Counted from the first letter of the stretch, positions 46,700 through 59,480 are shown. The stretch is 64,000 bases of DNA from Welwitschia mirabilis (GCA_051453625.1 JBOZIK010000001.1:252435947-252499946), one strand, 5' to 3'. Made by a program: numbers and translations. Notes: generated from the letters alone by a model not told the origin.

Positions 46700-47950
46700 A
46701 CTAACTAACCCATAGTTAACTATAATTAAATCAAAGTTAATTATAGTTAAATAAAGATTAAACTACAGTTAGAAGATAAGTACTACTCCATGATAATGAT
46801 AGATTTTAAAAAGCCGATGTTGTACTCTAGGTACCTGATGTTGCTATTAAGAGACCTGACATTATACTTAGGTGCCTAATGTCAAACTTGTATCCTCAAC
46901 ATCACTATTGACAGTTGTCTACCTTTGATAGGTTTTACTTAGTTCCAATGGAAAATATGCCCTTTAAACCTATTTTAGAACAAGATCCTAATATCACACT
47001 ATAATTTCTAATGTCACACTTGGGTATCTAGATTCTTACTTTAATGTCTAACATTTCACTTGGGTGTTTAGCATCATACTTTTGATATTTTACATTGCAC
47101 TTACCTCCATAAACTCTCAACACTTCTCCTTCATCCTCAAAATTTTTTCCTTTATCTCTTACCTACATGTAGAAAAAGATTTAATGTCACATGAATATGT
47201 CTAATGTTCTACTCTAGTATCTAACGTCACACTCGAGCGATTAAAATCACACTTAAGGTTGTAGTAGCCTAATGCTCTTTAAAAGGCCTTGTGCCTTACA
47301 TTTCAGTATGACATGGTATACAGACACCATAACTAATGTTACATGGAGGTATTCAACATTGAACTTGAGTGCATAATGTCACACTTGGATATTAGATACA
47401 TACCTCAATCTTGACATTGCAAGTAACACTCTTACATGCCTGGAAGAATAGCCTCCAACATCACAATCAAGTACCTAACATTACACTTGAGTGCTTGTAG
47501 TCATATTTACTTCCATAAGACTCTAATACAACCCATATATTCCTAGCACTAACTTGAAAAATGCCTATGCTTACTTCATAACGAAACTCTATATTTGCAT
47601 AGGGATACTTGATGTTTCACTTGCCTATCTAACATTACATCTAAATATCTAACATCGCATTTCAATTTTTATACCTATGCAACATCCAATGCTACACTTG
47701 AAGTACCTAGTAACATACCTATTAGCAGTTATTTCAAAATGGGATCCATCTCATNNNNNNNNNNNNNNNNNNNNNNNNNNNNNNNNNNNNNNNNNNNNNN
47801 NNNNNNNNNNNNNNNNNNNNNNNNNNNNNNNNNNNNNNNNNNNNNNNNNNNNNNATGGGATCCATATCATCAAGGGTTGTTATAATAATCATTAATGACT
47901 TTTTAATTATTTTTCTTTTCTTTGTTTTTCCCCTAACTACCATTTAGCTA
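46700..47950 (-). repeat. 20-bp repeat array between antisense ORF and gag (B)
   Basis: Reverse-strand version of the A array. Unit variants such as (plus strand) ggtgcctaatgtcaaacttg and gtctaacatttcacttgggt run from about 46790 to 47720. A run of ttaactatagtta-type repeats lies at 46680-46770 between the array and the TATA box. Confidence 0.8.
47739..47870. other. Assembly gap with short duplicated flanks
   Basis: The 100-bp N run (47755-47854) is flanked by atgggatccatctcat and atgggatccatatcat, 16 bp with one difference. An unmerged contig overlap is likely. Confidence 0.8.
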
Positions 47951-47959
47951 TAGGTATCT

Positions 47960-49090
47960 AACTATTATAGCAATGCTATAAGAGGGACATAATGCTACTA
48001 GAAAGGACAAGGACTACTCATAGAAGAAAATCAACTAAGGAGATGCGTATGGATTTAAGAGAATGTTAGCACCTTATGAAACATAAAGTAAATGGGTGAA
48101 TGAAAAAATAGAAATCCAACTTGACTACATTCAATTTCAAAATGAACTTCTAAATAGTAAGATTAATAACCTTCTTTTTTGTCTAGAAGATAGGCCTATG
48201 GAATAAAGTCCAAGGGCATTACAAGAGCAAACCTATACATTGGGACGACATACTTTAATAGGTAAAGTTGACCTATAAAACATCCCAATAAGACTATTAG
48301 ACATAGATGTCAACCTTCAAGCCTTCCCATAGAATTGAGCAAATCACTCTAACATAGAACAATGTGAAGGAGAAAAGGTTGCTAAAATGATATGCCTAAA
48401 AAAATACAAGACAAAGTAAGAATAATCAAAGATGTCATCTCTTTAATTCAATAAACTAAAAACTACTTGGCCTTTAGAATTTTTTAGCAAAGAGATTATG
48501 TACATATACCACAATCTATCTTATAGTAAATGCCCAAGAATGATGGTTAAGATACTAACAAAAACATCCCTAAAGGATACCATGAGACACCTTCATAGAG
48601 GAATTCAAAAATAAATTCATTCTAGAAGACTTTATAAAAGATCAAATATTGGAATTCTAATGTCTTCACTTTGGTAAATGTCCATTAGATGAATCTTAGT
48701 CTAAATTCTAGTGCCTTATGAAGTATCAAAAGAACTTCATTGAGAATGAATTGATTAATAGTTTCATTGGATTCCACCATTTAAAATTAGAAGCATCTTA
48801 TACACCTTTAAGATTAATTTGACTAAATATGCCTACTAGAAAATAAGAGATTATCTTTAATGATAAGAAAATTAATAAAAAGTACTACACTTCCTATAAG
48901 TAAATAGACATAACATTCCTAGCATACCACTAGCATGAGAGGCATACAAAACCAACCTTACTTATTATGAATGCCACAAGAAGGGTCACATTGCTAGAAA
49001 TTGTCCATCCAAAGCTTGAGTATCAAATCCACCTCAGTATAATTAGCCTTAAGCTTTACAGAATATAGTCATACCACATAAAAGGGTATA
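47960..49090 (+). pseudogene. gag: Gag relic with zinc knuckle (B)
   Basis: Weakly readable N-terminal half. At about 48540-48700 MMVKILTKTSLKDTMRHLHR matches A's gag. The knuckle at 48957-49017 reads TYYECHKKGHIARNCPSKA, a CCHC box (CYxCxxxGHxxxxCP) whose first Cys is now Tyr. Gag would package the RNA. Stops occur throughout. Confidence 0.8.
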
Positions 49091-49119
49091 TGTCATCATC
49101 CAAATAGGTATGATTCATA

Positions 49120-49410
49120 ACTAGTACTCCACATTGAAATTACATGGTTAAATTTCATTCTTCTTTGTTTCATTCCTCGTTGATAATTGTGCTTCATATA
49201 ACTTTATTTCTTCAACATTATTTTACAAAATAAACATCACCTCTTTTAAGGGGAAAAAAAAAACTATTATAGGAGTTGTAGATTCTAGTTTTTTTACATA
49301 AGATGGGATTGCTGCCCTCATTAATTACAACGTTCATGACTCATATTTTAGGGGTAAGTTCTATGTCTTTCAAATTAGAGAGTACCATGCCATTTTGTGA
49401 TTTTCTTCCT
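49120..49410 (+). pseudogene. Aspartic protease relic (B)
   Basis: LVDNCASYNFISSTLFYKIN matches the chromovirus protease start (xLxDSGASHxFIS), with the catalytic Asp retained (DNCAS for DSGAS). GVVDSSFFT*DGIAALINYN and VHDSYFRGK follow. Agreement with A over the same stretch confirms the frame. Confidence 0.82.
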
Positions 49411-49739
49411 AATTAGATATAATGTTCAAATTAACTTTCATCAATGCATCCTACTACTATTAACTTCATTTAAAGAATGAATCTTAGAGGGATATGAAAG
49501 AAATTAGGAGATATCCTTGACCTCATCTAAATAGATCCTATAAGCTAACAAAAGGAAATAAGTCTTCATCATCCTAGTATAGGTAGAAAACTATAAAGAA
49601 GATCCCATACTACCAGAAGAACTATTAAGATTTTTTCAATGTATTTAAAGATTTAAAGCAAGAGGAAAGTATAGTACATAATTGATTTAATCCCTGAAGC
49701 ATAATCAATAGCCTAAGCACCCTACCGATTCTAAGTGAT

Positions 49740-50420
49740 AGAATTAAGAGAAAAAAAACTACAAATTAAATAGCTACTTTGGAAAGAAAAATTCATTATA
49801 GTGTGTCACCATGAGAATTCCCAGTATTTTTTGTAAAGAAAAATGATTATACTATATGACTTTCCATTGACTATAGACAATTAAATAAGATAACTATCAA
49901 AAATATGTATCCTCTACCAAGAATTGATGACTTATTAGATTAATGTCAAGGAGTTAAGTTATTCTCAAAAATAGACTTAAAGTTTAGATACCATTAAAAC
50001 CACATAAAGGATGAAAATATCTACAAAATTATCTTTAGAACAAGATATGGATATTACAAGTTCATAGTAATGTCCTTTGATCTAATAAATTTTCTTGCTA
50101 CTTTTATGAGTTTCATGAATGATATTTTTTGATTTTTTTCAAATAAATTCATAGTTGTAGTTTTAGATGACATTCTAATATATTCCAAAAGTTAATATGA
50201 TCATGTTGCACACTTGAAAAAAGTTTTACTGATCTTGTTCAAGCATATTCTCATAGCCAAATTAAGAAAATGTAACTTTTTCCAAATAGAAATTAGCTAT
50301 CTAGGACATGTTATCTCTAGTAAAGAATCACAACTAATCCAGGAAAAATATAATCTATAAGAAAATGGTTAAAAGTAAAGGACATCATGCAAGTTTTAAG
50401 TTTCTTAGAGTTGGCTAGCT
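49740..50420 (+). pseudogene. Reverse transcriptase relic (B)
   Basis: Anchors: CVDYRxLN-type text as LSIDYRQLNKITIKNMYPLP, RIDDLLD*CQGVKLFSKIDL, IIFRTRYGYYKFIVMSFDL, then VVLDDILIYSKS near 50166. These are the fingers, palm and YIDD-type active site of a Ty3/gypsy RT, with both catalytic Asp residues kept. The thumb reads KCNFFQIEISYLGHVISSKE. The stops seen, such as LLD*CQG for LLDQLQG, fit Gln codon decay. Confidence 0.9.
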
Positions 50421-50910
50421 TCTATTGGAAATTCATCCTAGTATTCTCTCAAATTATAGCTCCATTGACATATTTAACCAAATCAACATCCACATTTAAC
50501 TTTAATTACAAATGCAAAAAGGCATTTCTTTGATTAAAGCTACTATTTACAATGGCACCTATTCTCAAAATTATAGACATGAACATATCATTCATAGTTA
50601 TTACTGATGCTTTTACTCAAGGAATAAAAGCTTTACTTAGCTAAGATGATTAGGTGATTGCTTATAAATCATGGAAGTTAAACTAACATGAGAAGAACTA
50701 TCCTATTCATGATCTTAAACTACTAATCATAATGCATGTTCTAAAAGATATTTTTAGAAATAACCTCTTTTGAATATGCAATAGAGAAGATGGGATAAAT
50801 CACTTGTGGAATATCACTTTAAAATTTAGTATACCCCAAAAAAGAAGAACAAGGTTGTAAACACCCTAAGTATAATGTGGTACATGTAGCAACCACTATC
50901 ACATCAGATC
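50420..50910 (+). pseudogene. RNase H relic (B)
   Basis: Follows the RT thumb. Segments in several frames correspond to the FLGLAxxYRxF connection (agtttcttagagttggctagc) and to RNase H with a DAFTQGIKALL-like reading near 50605. More damaged than RT; extent estimated from order. Confidence 0.65.
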
Positions 50911-50949
50911 TATTAGCTTTCCTTAAAGATAATCTTAGATAATAATCAT

Positions 50950-52200
50950 ACTTCAAGGACATACATTGACTAATTTAAGAAGGAAATAAAGTAGATACTT
51001 ACACATTCTTAGGTGATCGATATCTCTTAGGTGATCAATATCTCTTAAAAGGATGATACCTTTACATTCCATAATACCTATGAAGAAGGAAGTTGATGTA
51101 TGAAATACATGAAGTCCCATATGTAGAATAGCCTAGGTTTATTAAGAATTACCATCAATTGTAAAAATACTATGTTTAATCCAAAATGAAAGCATACTTT
51201 AAGAAGTATATCTATGATTACCCCATATGCCAGTAAATAAAGATTGATCAAGGAATACCTAAATAAATCCTTAACATTTAGGAGTTATACAATGAAAATG
51301 GAAAGAAATCTTCATGTATTTTATCATTAGACTACCTCTTACTAAAATATATCATGATGTAATTTTCATTTTTATAGATAGGTTGATTGAGATGACCCAT
51401 TTCATTAAAATTTAAAGCTCCAACACAGCCAAATAATTTTTCCTATAATTTGTGCAAGAAGTTTTCAAATTACATGCTACACCTTAAGTCATATTACTTA
51501 ACTAAGATCTAAAATTCTTATCTAAGTTGTGATAAAGTTTCTTCCACCACTTAGGTAGTAAACTCTATTTCAATACTACATATCACTTCGAAATAGATGA
51601 CCAGACCAAAAGAGTAAATCGCATACTAAAAGATACTCTATGATGTTACATGATCAGAAAGCCCAAATTATGGTAGAAATACCTACATTTGGCTAAGTTA
51701 TCTTACAATCAGATGTTCTAAACTTTATTTGATGTTTGCCATTCAAAGCAATGTATGCTAAGAATTGTTCCACCCTTGTCACATGGTCAGATCCTTCATA
51801 AAGATCAGAAATGCTACATCATATAAATTAAAAGTTATGAAAAACTTAATTACCTAAATAAAAATACAACTATAAGATGCATAAGATTAATGTAAGAAAT
51901 ACTATGATTAGAAACATCAGATCCATACATCCCAAATTAGTAAACAAGTATTACTAAAAATCATGTCAAAAAGGAACTCCTTGAAAATAGGGAAGTATAA
52001 TAAGTAAGCCCCATGATATTATGATACATTAAACATCATCGAAAAAATAGGGGATATAGCCTATAAAATAGAACTTCCTCTATAGATATCTTAAATAAAT
52101 CTAGTTTTTCATGTGAGCATGATGAAACCATACCATAAAAATAAGAACTAGGTCTACACATTGAACTGATAACATATAATGCTCAAACCCAATCTAACTT
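50950..52200 (+). pseudogene. Integrase relic (B)
   Basis: Zinc-binding part near 51100-51250 (EIHEVPYVE for HDSxxAGH, then YPICQ for CxxCQ). The core follows at about 51310-51600 with SLDYLLLKYI, IDRLIEMTHFI-like (family VDRLTKMAHFI), QEVFKLHATP-like and KFLPPLR-like text in shifting frames. A 19-bp direct repeat (ttaggtgatc(g/a)atatctct) sits at 51010-51048. Catalytic residues cannot all be placed. Confidence 0.75.
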
Positions 52201-52204
52201 TTGT

Positions 52205-52345
52205 TGTCTAACCTAAAAAATTCCTAGATACCAAAACCAAGAAATTGAGGAATAAAAATATAAATGAAGTACTTATCTAATGAGCTCATTATAATCAATA
52301 AACTTGGAAAATAAGGAGTCCATGTAAGAAACTCTTTCAAACTTT
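52205..52345 (+). pseudogene. Chromodomain-like integrase C-terminus (B)
   Basis: Reads PKKFLDTKTKKLRNKN, then INEVLI*WAHYNQ*TWK, matching LDxKxKxLRNKxIxxVLVQWxHxxxxExTWE of chromoviral chromodomains. Near-identical to A. Confidence 0.82.
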
Positions 52346-52511
52346 TTAGTAAAGAATGATATGCTACTTTTTCATTATTAATGTATTTATTAATAAATAA
52401 TATCTTTTATTTCCTTATGTTTTGTAGATAATATAGAAAATAATTGGGATGAGCATGGCTTTAAAAACTATGAAAGAAGAGGAGAAACTGCAGTTGAGGA
52501 GAAAATAATCC

Positions 52512-52878
52512 TGATGAGCATAATTAATGAGACATGAGTGAGTGTAACTCAAATATTTAAAGATGCATCCTTTCATTATTCTATTTAATCCTATGGAATT
52601 AGGTTGGGGTCCATAAACTAGGTGTATGTAATTGATGACAATCTTATCTGATCCCTAATGATCTAAGGAGGGGAACTTAGGTGGTACTCCATGTCTTTAC
52701 CTTTGATCACTCATCCAAGGCTGTTAGTTAAATTATAAGAAATGTAATCCACTGCTTATAGTAAAAAAGTCCACTCTTTTTTAAAATATTCCTTTATACT
52801 CTTATTTATCCTAGCATATTATTTTATATATTTCTTTTTATGTAAAGTAATCTGAAAATAGTATTTTGGAACATTATA
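52512..52878 (+). repeat. 3' LTR of chromovirus B (367-bp core)
   Basis: Shares with the 5' LTR gatgcatcctttcattat, gaggggaact, ccatgtctttacctttga and tagtattttggaacatta. It ends without a PBS, as a 3' LTR should. The pol end (gatgagcataat) joins the LTR with no purine tract. Confidence 0.85.
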
Positions 52879-53639
52879 GATGATCTCAATGATAAACAAA
52901 ACTTAAGTCCTCTTAGATTAGTAATAAAGAGATAAGGAGAAGTAATACAGGCTAATGTCAAACTAGAGATAATCAGTATTCCTGCTATTATAATACATAA
53001 TAGAATATAAATACAACTAGAGCATGTGAATGATGTGGAAAAAAAGTTATGTTGTAAAAAACTATAAAGTACCAACCAACATAATTTAAAAGTTTAAGTA
53101 TCATGAAAACAATGTTTTTAATAATGAATATGGTACTTCTACATTCTGTGACCAAGATAACAATGAAGATAGTCATTTTTTAGTTTAGTTCACATCATGT
53201 ACACACAAAAAACACAATTGTTACATTATGTTGCTAAAATATCTTTTTATTAAGAAATATTTAGTTATGTTAGAATTAGCTTTAACCCAGCTAAGATACA
53301 CATAGAAATCATGATGAAAAATATGGCTTCTTTAACATTAAACACATGTGTACTGAACATAAATGCTACACAATATATGACTTCAATTAAATATTTAATT
53401 ATAACATTCAACATAGGAGGTATTAGTGTATCTTACCATCACATATAAATCAAGATAATGTATTAATGTAACTACTAAACTTACCATATCGCAAGCAAAT
53501 ATTTCTAATTTTATTATTTTTTATATTCTTTACATTCTTCATTTGATCACTAGTGATAAGATGTTATTAGTAGTTTATCATATTATAAACCTAGTTATTA
53601 GGTGATTAAAACTTCAATATAAGTTAATTAAAATTTTAG

Positions 53640-54260
53640 AACAAGTCATTCTAGATCATGCTATGAGGAATAATGATCATGATAATTCCTCTCTCAATTT
53701 AGCAACTGCCTTAACTACTTTAGTCAAGCTCACCAAAGAGAAATTATAATTCATGTCTTAGCCATATTTCTAGAGATAAACTAGTAATCTATACATCTTA
53801 GTTGAAGAATATTTTCAAACTCTAATTAATGCCTTTAAAATGTAAAGCTTACATCATGGAAAAGTCAACTAGAAAATCATTTAAGTCAAGCACTTTCAAG
53901 TTCATAAATAGGTTGCAACTTGTTCACATGAATGTCTCTAGTTCTATGCCTAATACGACTCTTGTAGATACTTATTATTTCATCACTTTCATTAATAATT
54001 TTACTAAAACTACATGGGTTGAATTTTTTAATTAGAAATCATAGGAATTTTTGGAGTTAGAATAGTGGAAATAGATGATAAAAGTGGAGTTAAGATGAAA
54101 CACTAGTATGCTTCATAGTAATAATGGTAGTGAATTCACTTCAAACTAATTTAAGTAATTTTTACAAAGAATGGAATTCATCATTAGTTAACACTTCTAG
54201 ATATACATTAGTAGAATGGTATATAAGATTACATGAATTACACATTATAGAATTGTAGAA
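53640..54260 (+). pseudogene. Copia integrase relic (third element)
   Basis: The open frame 53829-54035 reads CKAYIMEKSTRKSFKSSTFK, then LQLVHMNVSSSMPNTTLVDT and YYFITFINNFTKTTWVEFFN. This is the copia integrase core (CxxCxxGKxxRxSFxSS, LxLVHxDxCGPM, YFITFIDDFTRxTWVYFL). The first catalytic Asp (HMD) reads Asn and the FIDD Asp also reads Asn, so the enzyme is dead. An SDNGxEF-like NGSEF reading follows near 54125. Confidence 0.85.
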
Positions 54261-55089
54261 AATCTTTATTAGTATTTGAAAATATCCTAGCATATTTATG
54301 GAGTAATGAAATTCATACAACCATGAAATTTTTAAATAAGGTTATATATCCAAGCAACACTAGCTCTTATCCATTTTAATAATGGTGTAGTATTTAACCT
54401 AATGTTAATCATTTTGAAATGTTTTAATTCTACTTGTTTTATACATTTTCTTCTTGAGTGTCATACAAAACTTAATTCATGTGTAATGAAAAGAGTTTTT
54501 ATTAGATGTCTATATGGTCCAAAAGGTTAAAAAGTTTTTATTCCCTTTCAAAGAGGTATTATTATCTCTTAAGATGTTATATTTATTGAAATAAAGGATG
54601 AATTAATAAGTATGAATAACTAGATAAAGGAATTATTATCATAGCAATAAAATAACTAGCTATATGAATTCAAGATTTCCAAATTTGGGGAAGATAAGGA
54701 GAAACCTCTTGAATTCTTAAATCTTTTTATGATATTAGTGTATGTACAAACAATCCTATAATGCCCTTTTTCTAATAATGGTAAAAGGATATCTAGTCAT
54801 ATTTATAATTTTATTCTACTTTTTATTCAACTCTAATCTTTTCATTAAGATTTAAAGATTTTACCTTTGAGAATGATGAAACTCTAGGTGAATTTTAAGT
54901 TATTCCTTAGTAAGAAAGAAAAGAATCCTAAGATATCATTAAAGAGATAAAAATACATGAAATGAGTAAAATAGGTACACATAACTCTTATAGAATAAGA
55001 ACTTAATAATCAAACTTTTTGGAGTTAGCAATTGGAATTACATCTTATTATAAATGATGGATCTCTAATTTATGTTGGGATTACTTAAG

Positions 55090-56110
55090 ATACTAGATGA
55101 AGGTGTCCAATGCAAGATAAGTATGAAGCTCTAATAAAGAATGAAATTAGAAATCTCATTGATCCATCTTTTGGAAGAAACTTAATGCTAAAGAAATGGC
55201 TATTCAAAAATAAGATTAGAATAAATGGAAATCTTAATAAACTTAATGCATAAATTATAGTTAAAGAATTTTGTATAGAAGCGTGAAACTGACTATAAGG
55301 AATGTTTCACATATTTAGCTAAATGTCCATCCATTAAAGTTCTTTTTTATATATCCACATAATAAGGTTATTTGATACATCAGTTATATGTTAAAATTAC
55401 TTTTTTAAATGGTGATATTGAGAAGGAAATTTTCATCTAATAACCTAAAGAATTTAAAGTAAAAGATCAAAACATAAGATTCATTATACAGTCTAAAGTA
55501 AGACAATAGAAGTTATCTTATAAAATAAAATATATAATTTAAAAATGTATAATTAAAAAGATATTAATACCACTCTATTCATCAAAAATAAGAAAGGTAA
55601 GTTTACTTTCCTTATTTTGTTTATTAGTGATGTCTTAATTATTAAAGATTATATAAAATTAACCAAAGATAAATAAGGATCTAGATAAAACCTTTGAAAT
55701 CATTGGTCTTAGATAGCTAAAATATTATTTAGATGTTTAAGTTAAATATGTAAGATTATTTTTTCTTAATAGAAATACATTAGATATATTTTAGAAAAAT
55801 TTCAAATAGAAAATTTTAAAGAAATTTCTACATCAAAGAAAGTGGAAACTCAATTTTTAAAAGATGAGGTTCATCACTTTGTAATGCTGTAATGAAAGTC
55901 AAGTTAGTTGGATGTATCATTTATGCAACTAGTATAAAACTAAACATATGTTTGTAGTAAGTGAATTATTAATGTTTATGAAAAATCCATATTAGAATCA
56001 TTGCGAAATAGCTATCAGATTCCTATAATATTTGAATAATACAACAAATTATGGTTTGATATATGAAAAGAGTGAAGAATTTAGATTGTATGTATGCTTA
56101 GAATTTAGAT
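55090..56110 (+). pseudogene. Copia reverse transcriptase relic (third element)
   Basis: Text from about 55130 (KLNAKEMAIQK, for xxLPxxxxxIxxKWVFKxK) with ARLVAKGF-like, QVDVKTAFLNGD-like (acatcagttatatgttaaaattac) and MxQPxGF-like pieces in shifting frames. Weakly readable; the call rests on position between integrase and the RNase H end as much as on motifs. A 23-bp duplication (gaatttagattgtatgta twice) lies at 56078-56120. Confidence 0.55.
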
Positions 56111-56229
56111 TGTATGTAAAATTAGACATAGAATTTTTAGAAGATATAAATACTAAAAGGTTGGTAATAGGGTACATTACCTTTTTCATAAATTCACATA
56201 TCCCATGAAAATTAAATTTGCACAAGTTT

Positions 56230-56620
56230 GTTAAAGATTCTTTAGTAAAACTATCATATGTAACAACATCAAAAACCTATAAGAATATGTTTTGGCTATG
56301 TAAACTATTAATATCTATAAATACAATGCAAAATGAATTAACAGGACTAGGTTTGAATAATTAATCTATAATCCACATGATAAAGAATGTAGTACTTAAT
56401 TAAAATACAAAGAACATCTACAATGTATAATTAAATTTGAAAACCCATGTAAGAATAAATCATCAGTTTTTTTAATTATCTAACTATAGAATAAGCGGTA
56501 AACATCTTGACAAAACCACTTATTAAGTTAAAGCATGTATATTTTAGAGACTATGTTGATTTCTATTCAAATAAATGTTTTTAAAGAAATTTAAAGATGA
56601 AGTGTAAATTCTAATACATG
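56230..56620 (+). pseudogene. Copia RNase H C-terminus (third element)
   Basis: At about 56490-56610 the frame reads VNILTKPLIKLKH, then FKEV-type text (tttaaagatgaagtg), matching the copia end (QxADILTKPLSxxKFxxFRxxLGV...LKG). The first residue of the motif is altered. The tandem repeat at 56605-56675 begins just after. Confidence 0.75.
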
Positions 56621-56675
56621 ATTTGAAAACTTACTTGTATAAATGCTAATACATTTTTTGAAAACTTACTTGTGA
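56605..56675 (+). repeat. Two-copy tandem repeat (about 33 bp)
   Basis: (c)taatacat(g/t)(a/t)tttgaaaacttacttgt occurs twice in a row, immediately downstream of the copia pol end. Confidence 0.85.
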
Positions 56676-57959
56676 GATAAAGATGTATTCATAAGTCTCT
56701 ACTAGTTCCTATTTATAAAAATTAGATTTCTAGCATAATAAGGATTTCATTGTATTTTTTTTGAAAACAAAAATTTCTAAACACTAGTTTACTAATATAA
56801 GAGATAACGGAATGGTATATGAAGACTTAGCTAATTTATCTCTTTTTCTTTCTTTGTATTCTTTGCTATCTAGTATCTAAATACCACTTGAACCACCTTG
56901 ATCTCTTTATCACTTAATTTATGCATTAGTAATATTTCAAGCTAGAATTATAGATGAAAGTTTTGGAAGGACCTAATAGTTTACATATTTGTAACCCACT
57001 TGAAGAGGAATGATAGATATTATTACAATTTTAGGATTGCATTTGCATGGGTTTTTTAGGTATCCTAGANNNNNNNNNNNNNNNNNNNNNNNNNNNNNNN
57101 NNNNNNNNNNNNNNNNNNNTATATATATATATTTTATTTGCATTGTAGCTACATTATTCCTTCAATCATTCATAAGGGAAATGTTAAAATTTAAGATATG
57201 GTAATATTAAAAGAATCATGATTTACTCCACATGTATAAAGCTGTAAAATCCTTATAGTTACTTAGTTATTTAATCCTTAGTAGGTTATCATAATAATCA
57301 TTAAAAAGTTACATTGTTTAATAATCTCTTTCATATCTTTATTCTTTGTTTTTTGTTTTTCTTCTTGTAGTCTTAATAGATCCTTCAATATAACATTACT
57401 TAAAGATTTATTCACTTAAAACTTTTATTAAACTTATAGGTAGTCAATTGACTAGTTCTAGTAGTTCTATCATCTATCACTTAAATTATAAAAAGATAAA
57501 GTTTAAAATAATTATTTTAGTTCATATTAATTATTTTTTTAAATGTTGTACTATAATTTAACCCTTTCTAGTTTTTTTCTTTCACTAAAAAATTTTAAGT
57601 GATCAAAAAATTAAAGAATTAACATGAGTTATATATAAGTTAATTAATATTTTCCATTTAATTTATCAAGCTTATTATATATTATCATATCAAATATTAC
57701 TTTATTCATATGGTTTTGCTTTGATGATAATTTAGTATTAACCATAATTTTTTAAATCACTGTATCAAAAGAACACTCAATTGTAAATTAATACTAGACT
57801 GTGAATTACTAGAAAATCCTACATTAGAGGCTAAAGATNNNNNNNNNNGAGCTATTAGAAATTTTTGATTGCACATTTTGTAGCTACTATAATAAAGAAA
57901 TAAATGGAATTTTATTAGAAATACTTTTTCATATGAAAATTCTAGTTTGATTAATTCTT
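56676..57959. other. No gene seen; two assembly gaps
   Basis: AT-rich sequence without recognisable coding. N runs lie at 57070-57119 (50 bp, followed by a TA repeat at 57120-57132, probably the cause of the break) and 57839-57848 (10 bp). Confidence 0.7.
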
Positions 57960-59480
57960 TATTATTATTATTATGATTAGTTATTTTTAATTAAATAAAA
58001 TTCCTATAGGTTCTTCTATTCACCTCTCCTCTCTAGGGAAACTATTTTTAAAACCTATGTCATGAGGTATGTTAACTTATTTAGTCATCACTTCTAATTG
58101 AGATGGAATTTATCCCTTAAATTCACTTTATTATTTAATAGGATAGTATCCTTTGGGTTGGAAAGAAGTTGTAATGAAAAATCACCCGCTCATTAAGTGT
58201 GGTTAATAGGTGAGTAGTAGTTTGAAAGAGTTGGTTTATTTCTTACTTGTTAGAGTTGGTTCATTTTTTATTCTACCAATTAAAGAGTTTAAGACATTAG
58301 ATTATTAATTTTATTTTATTTATTATTGATGCAAAATTATGTATGTTTGAATTAGATGTTTCATTCTATAGGATCTTCTATGCGAAGATAAGATGGTTCT
58401 TCTATTTAGGTTATAAGAATTTGTATAGAAACATAATCATTTTGTTATTGCTATTAGTCATTTCTAGAAAATGCTTTTAACTTACATATGTTCATTTATT
58501 TCATTACTATCTATTTATAAAGTAAAATAAAGGAAGACTTGCAAGTTTCATGCTTATTAGAAGGACCTATATTACATATAGATTCATCATCAATTTTTTG
58601 ACTTAAAAATCTTAAATTATATCCAACCTCTTAATAATGTGGTCTAATTATTGAGTAAGAGTATTCCTCATCCAACTTATATATTTCTTGTTCTATGGAT
58701 TTAGAGTTTTATTTAACTACTCTAGTGTTTCTAAAAGGTTTTTTTAATAAATTTTTATATTTCTTTTTTATTCTTTCAAAGGTTTTTCATGCTTGATCTA
58801 GCTATTTAGATGTGAAATTTCTAACACTCATTATCTTTATTTTTTTCCTACCCTTTGCAATTTTAATTTTATAGAAAATGATTGATAACATTCATGCCTT
58901 AAAACTATGTTATGGATATCTTTTTATAAATCTTTAATTTCCTTAAGGCATTATTAAAAATTTATTTTTCTTTTTTTGGAAGTGCATGATTTTACTTGTA
59001 AGTTCATTTATTTTATGTAATGGAAAGTATTTTTTGAAGAAGTCATAAGTGAAATCTCTTCATGACATAATCTAATAATGTTTTAGGTTATTTAATCAGG
59101 AATTTTCTTTTTCATTTAAGAAGAAAGGAAAAATTTTCATTTTAGTTACGTTGCCCTGATAGTTTATAGTTAAAATTAATGCTTTAAATTATTTTAAGTG
59201 TTGATAGAATTCTTTTAATTTAGATCAATAGACTTGAATAATAAGTTGATGATATCTTACTTTATTTCAATTTGGTTCATGTGAGGGAATAAAAACATGG
59301 AAGAATATATAATTGAATATTTATGTTGTCATAATTTATTCAACATTTTCCTAGGTAACTCTTGATTCAAACTATATTTATTTATTTCAAACATGACTAA
59401 TTTGACTAGAATAATATCAATGGGATATTTAGTTGAGTTTTTACTAGTTTAAAATTTATGTTATGAGTACTCTAAATCAA
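57960..59480 (-). mobile_element. Athila-lineage gag fragment, copy F (minus)
   Basis: Parallel to 62150-64000, sharing landmarks such as (plus strand) gatggtt(t/c)ttct...ggttataagaattt, aatgtggtctaat, ggaaagtattttt...gaaatctctt and gaaaaattttcatt. It contains a single copy of the segment that is triplicated in copy E. The ORF is destroyed by stops. The left part (57960-58200) may be unrelated. 59481-60553 upstream shows no recognisable gene. Confidence 0.65.

Larger units (their letters stand above)
43500..52878 (+). mobile_element. Chromovirus B (Ty3/gypsy, Tekay/del-like) with antisense ORF block
   Basis: Order: LTR (core 43554-43920), PBS (43923), antisense ORF (minus, 44211-46330), TATA (minus), 20-bp repeat array, gag with zinc knuckle, protease, RT, RNase H, integrase, chromodomain-like end, LTR (52512-52878). 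The LTR cores have the same length (367 bp by the boundaries used here). B is the best-preserved reference for this family. No clear target-site duplication was found and the polypurine tract is missing at the 3' side, so that end may be deleted by some bases. Confidence 0.85.
52879..56620 (+). mobile_element. Third Ty1/copia relic, internal region only
   Basis: Copia integrase core, RT-region text and RNase H terminus occur on the plus strand in order, abutting the 3' LTR of chromovirus B. No LTR or PBS was recognised at either end. 52879-53560 is AT-rich with coding-like pieces of unknown identity (an FCDQDNNEDSHF-like stretch near 53145); it may be gag. Decay is heavy. Confidence 0.65.

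Noticed and set aside
43549-52883. Target-site duplication for chromovirus B
   Set aside because: The bases next to the chosen LTR ends (aacac and gatga) do not match, and the LTR limits are uncertain.
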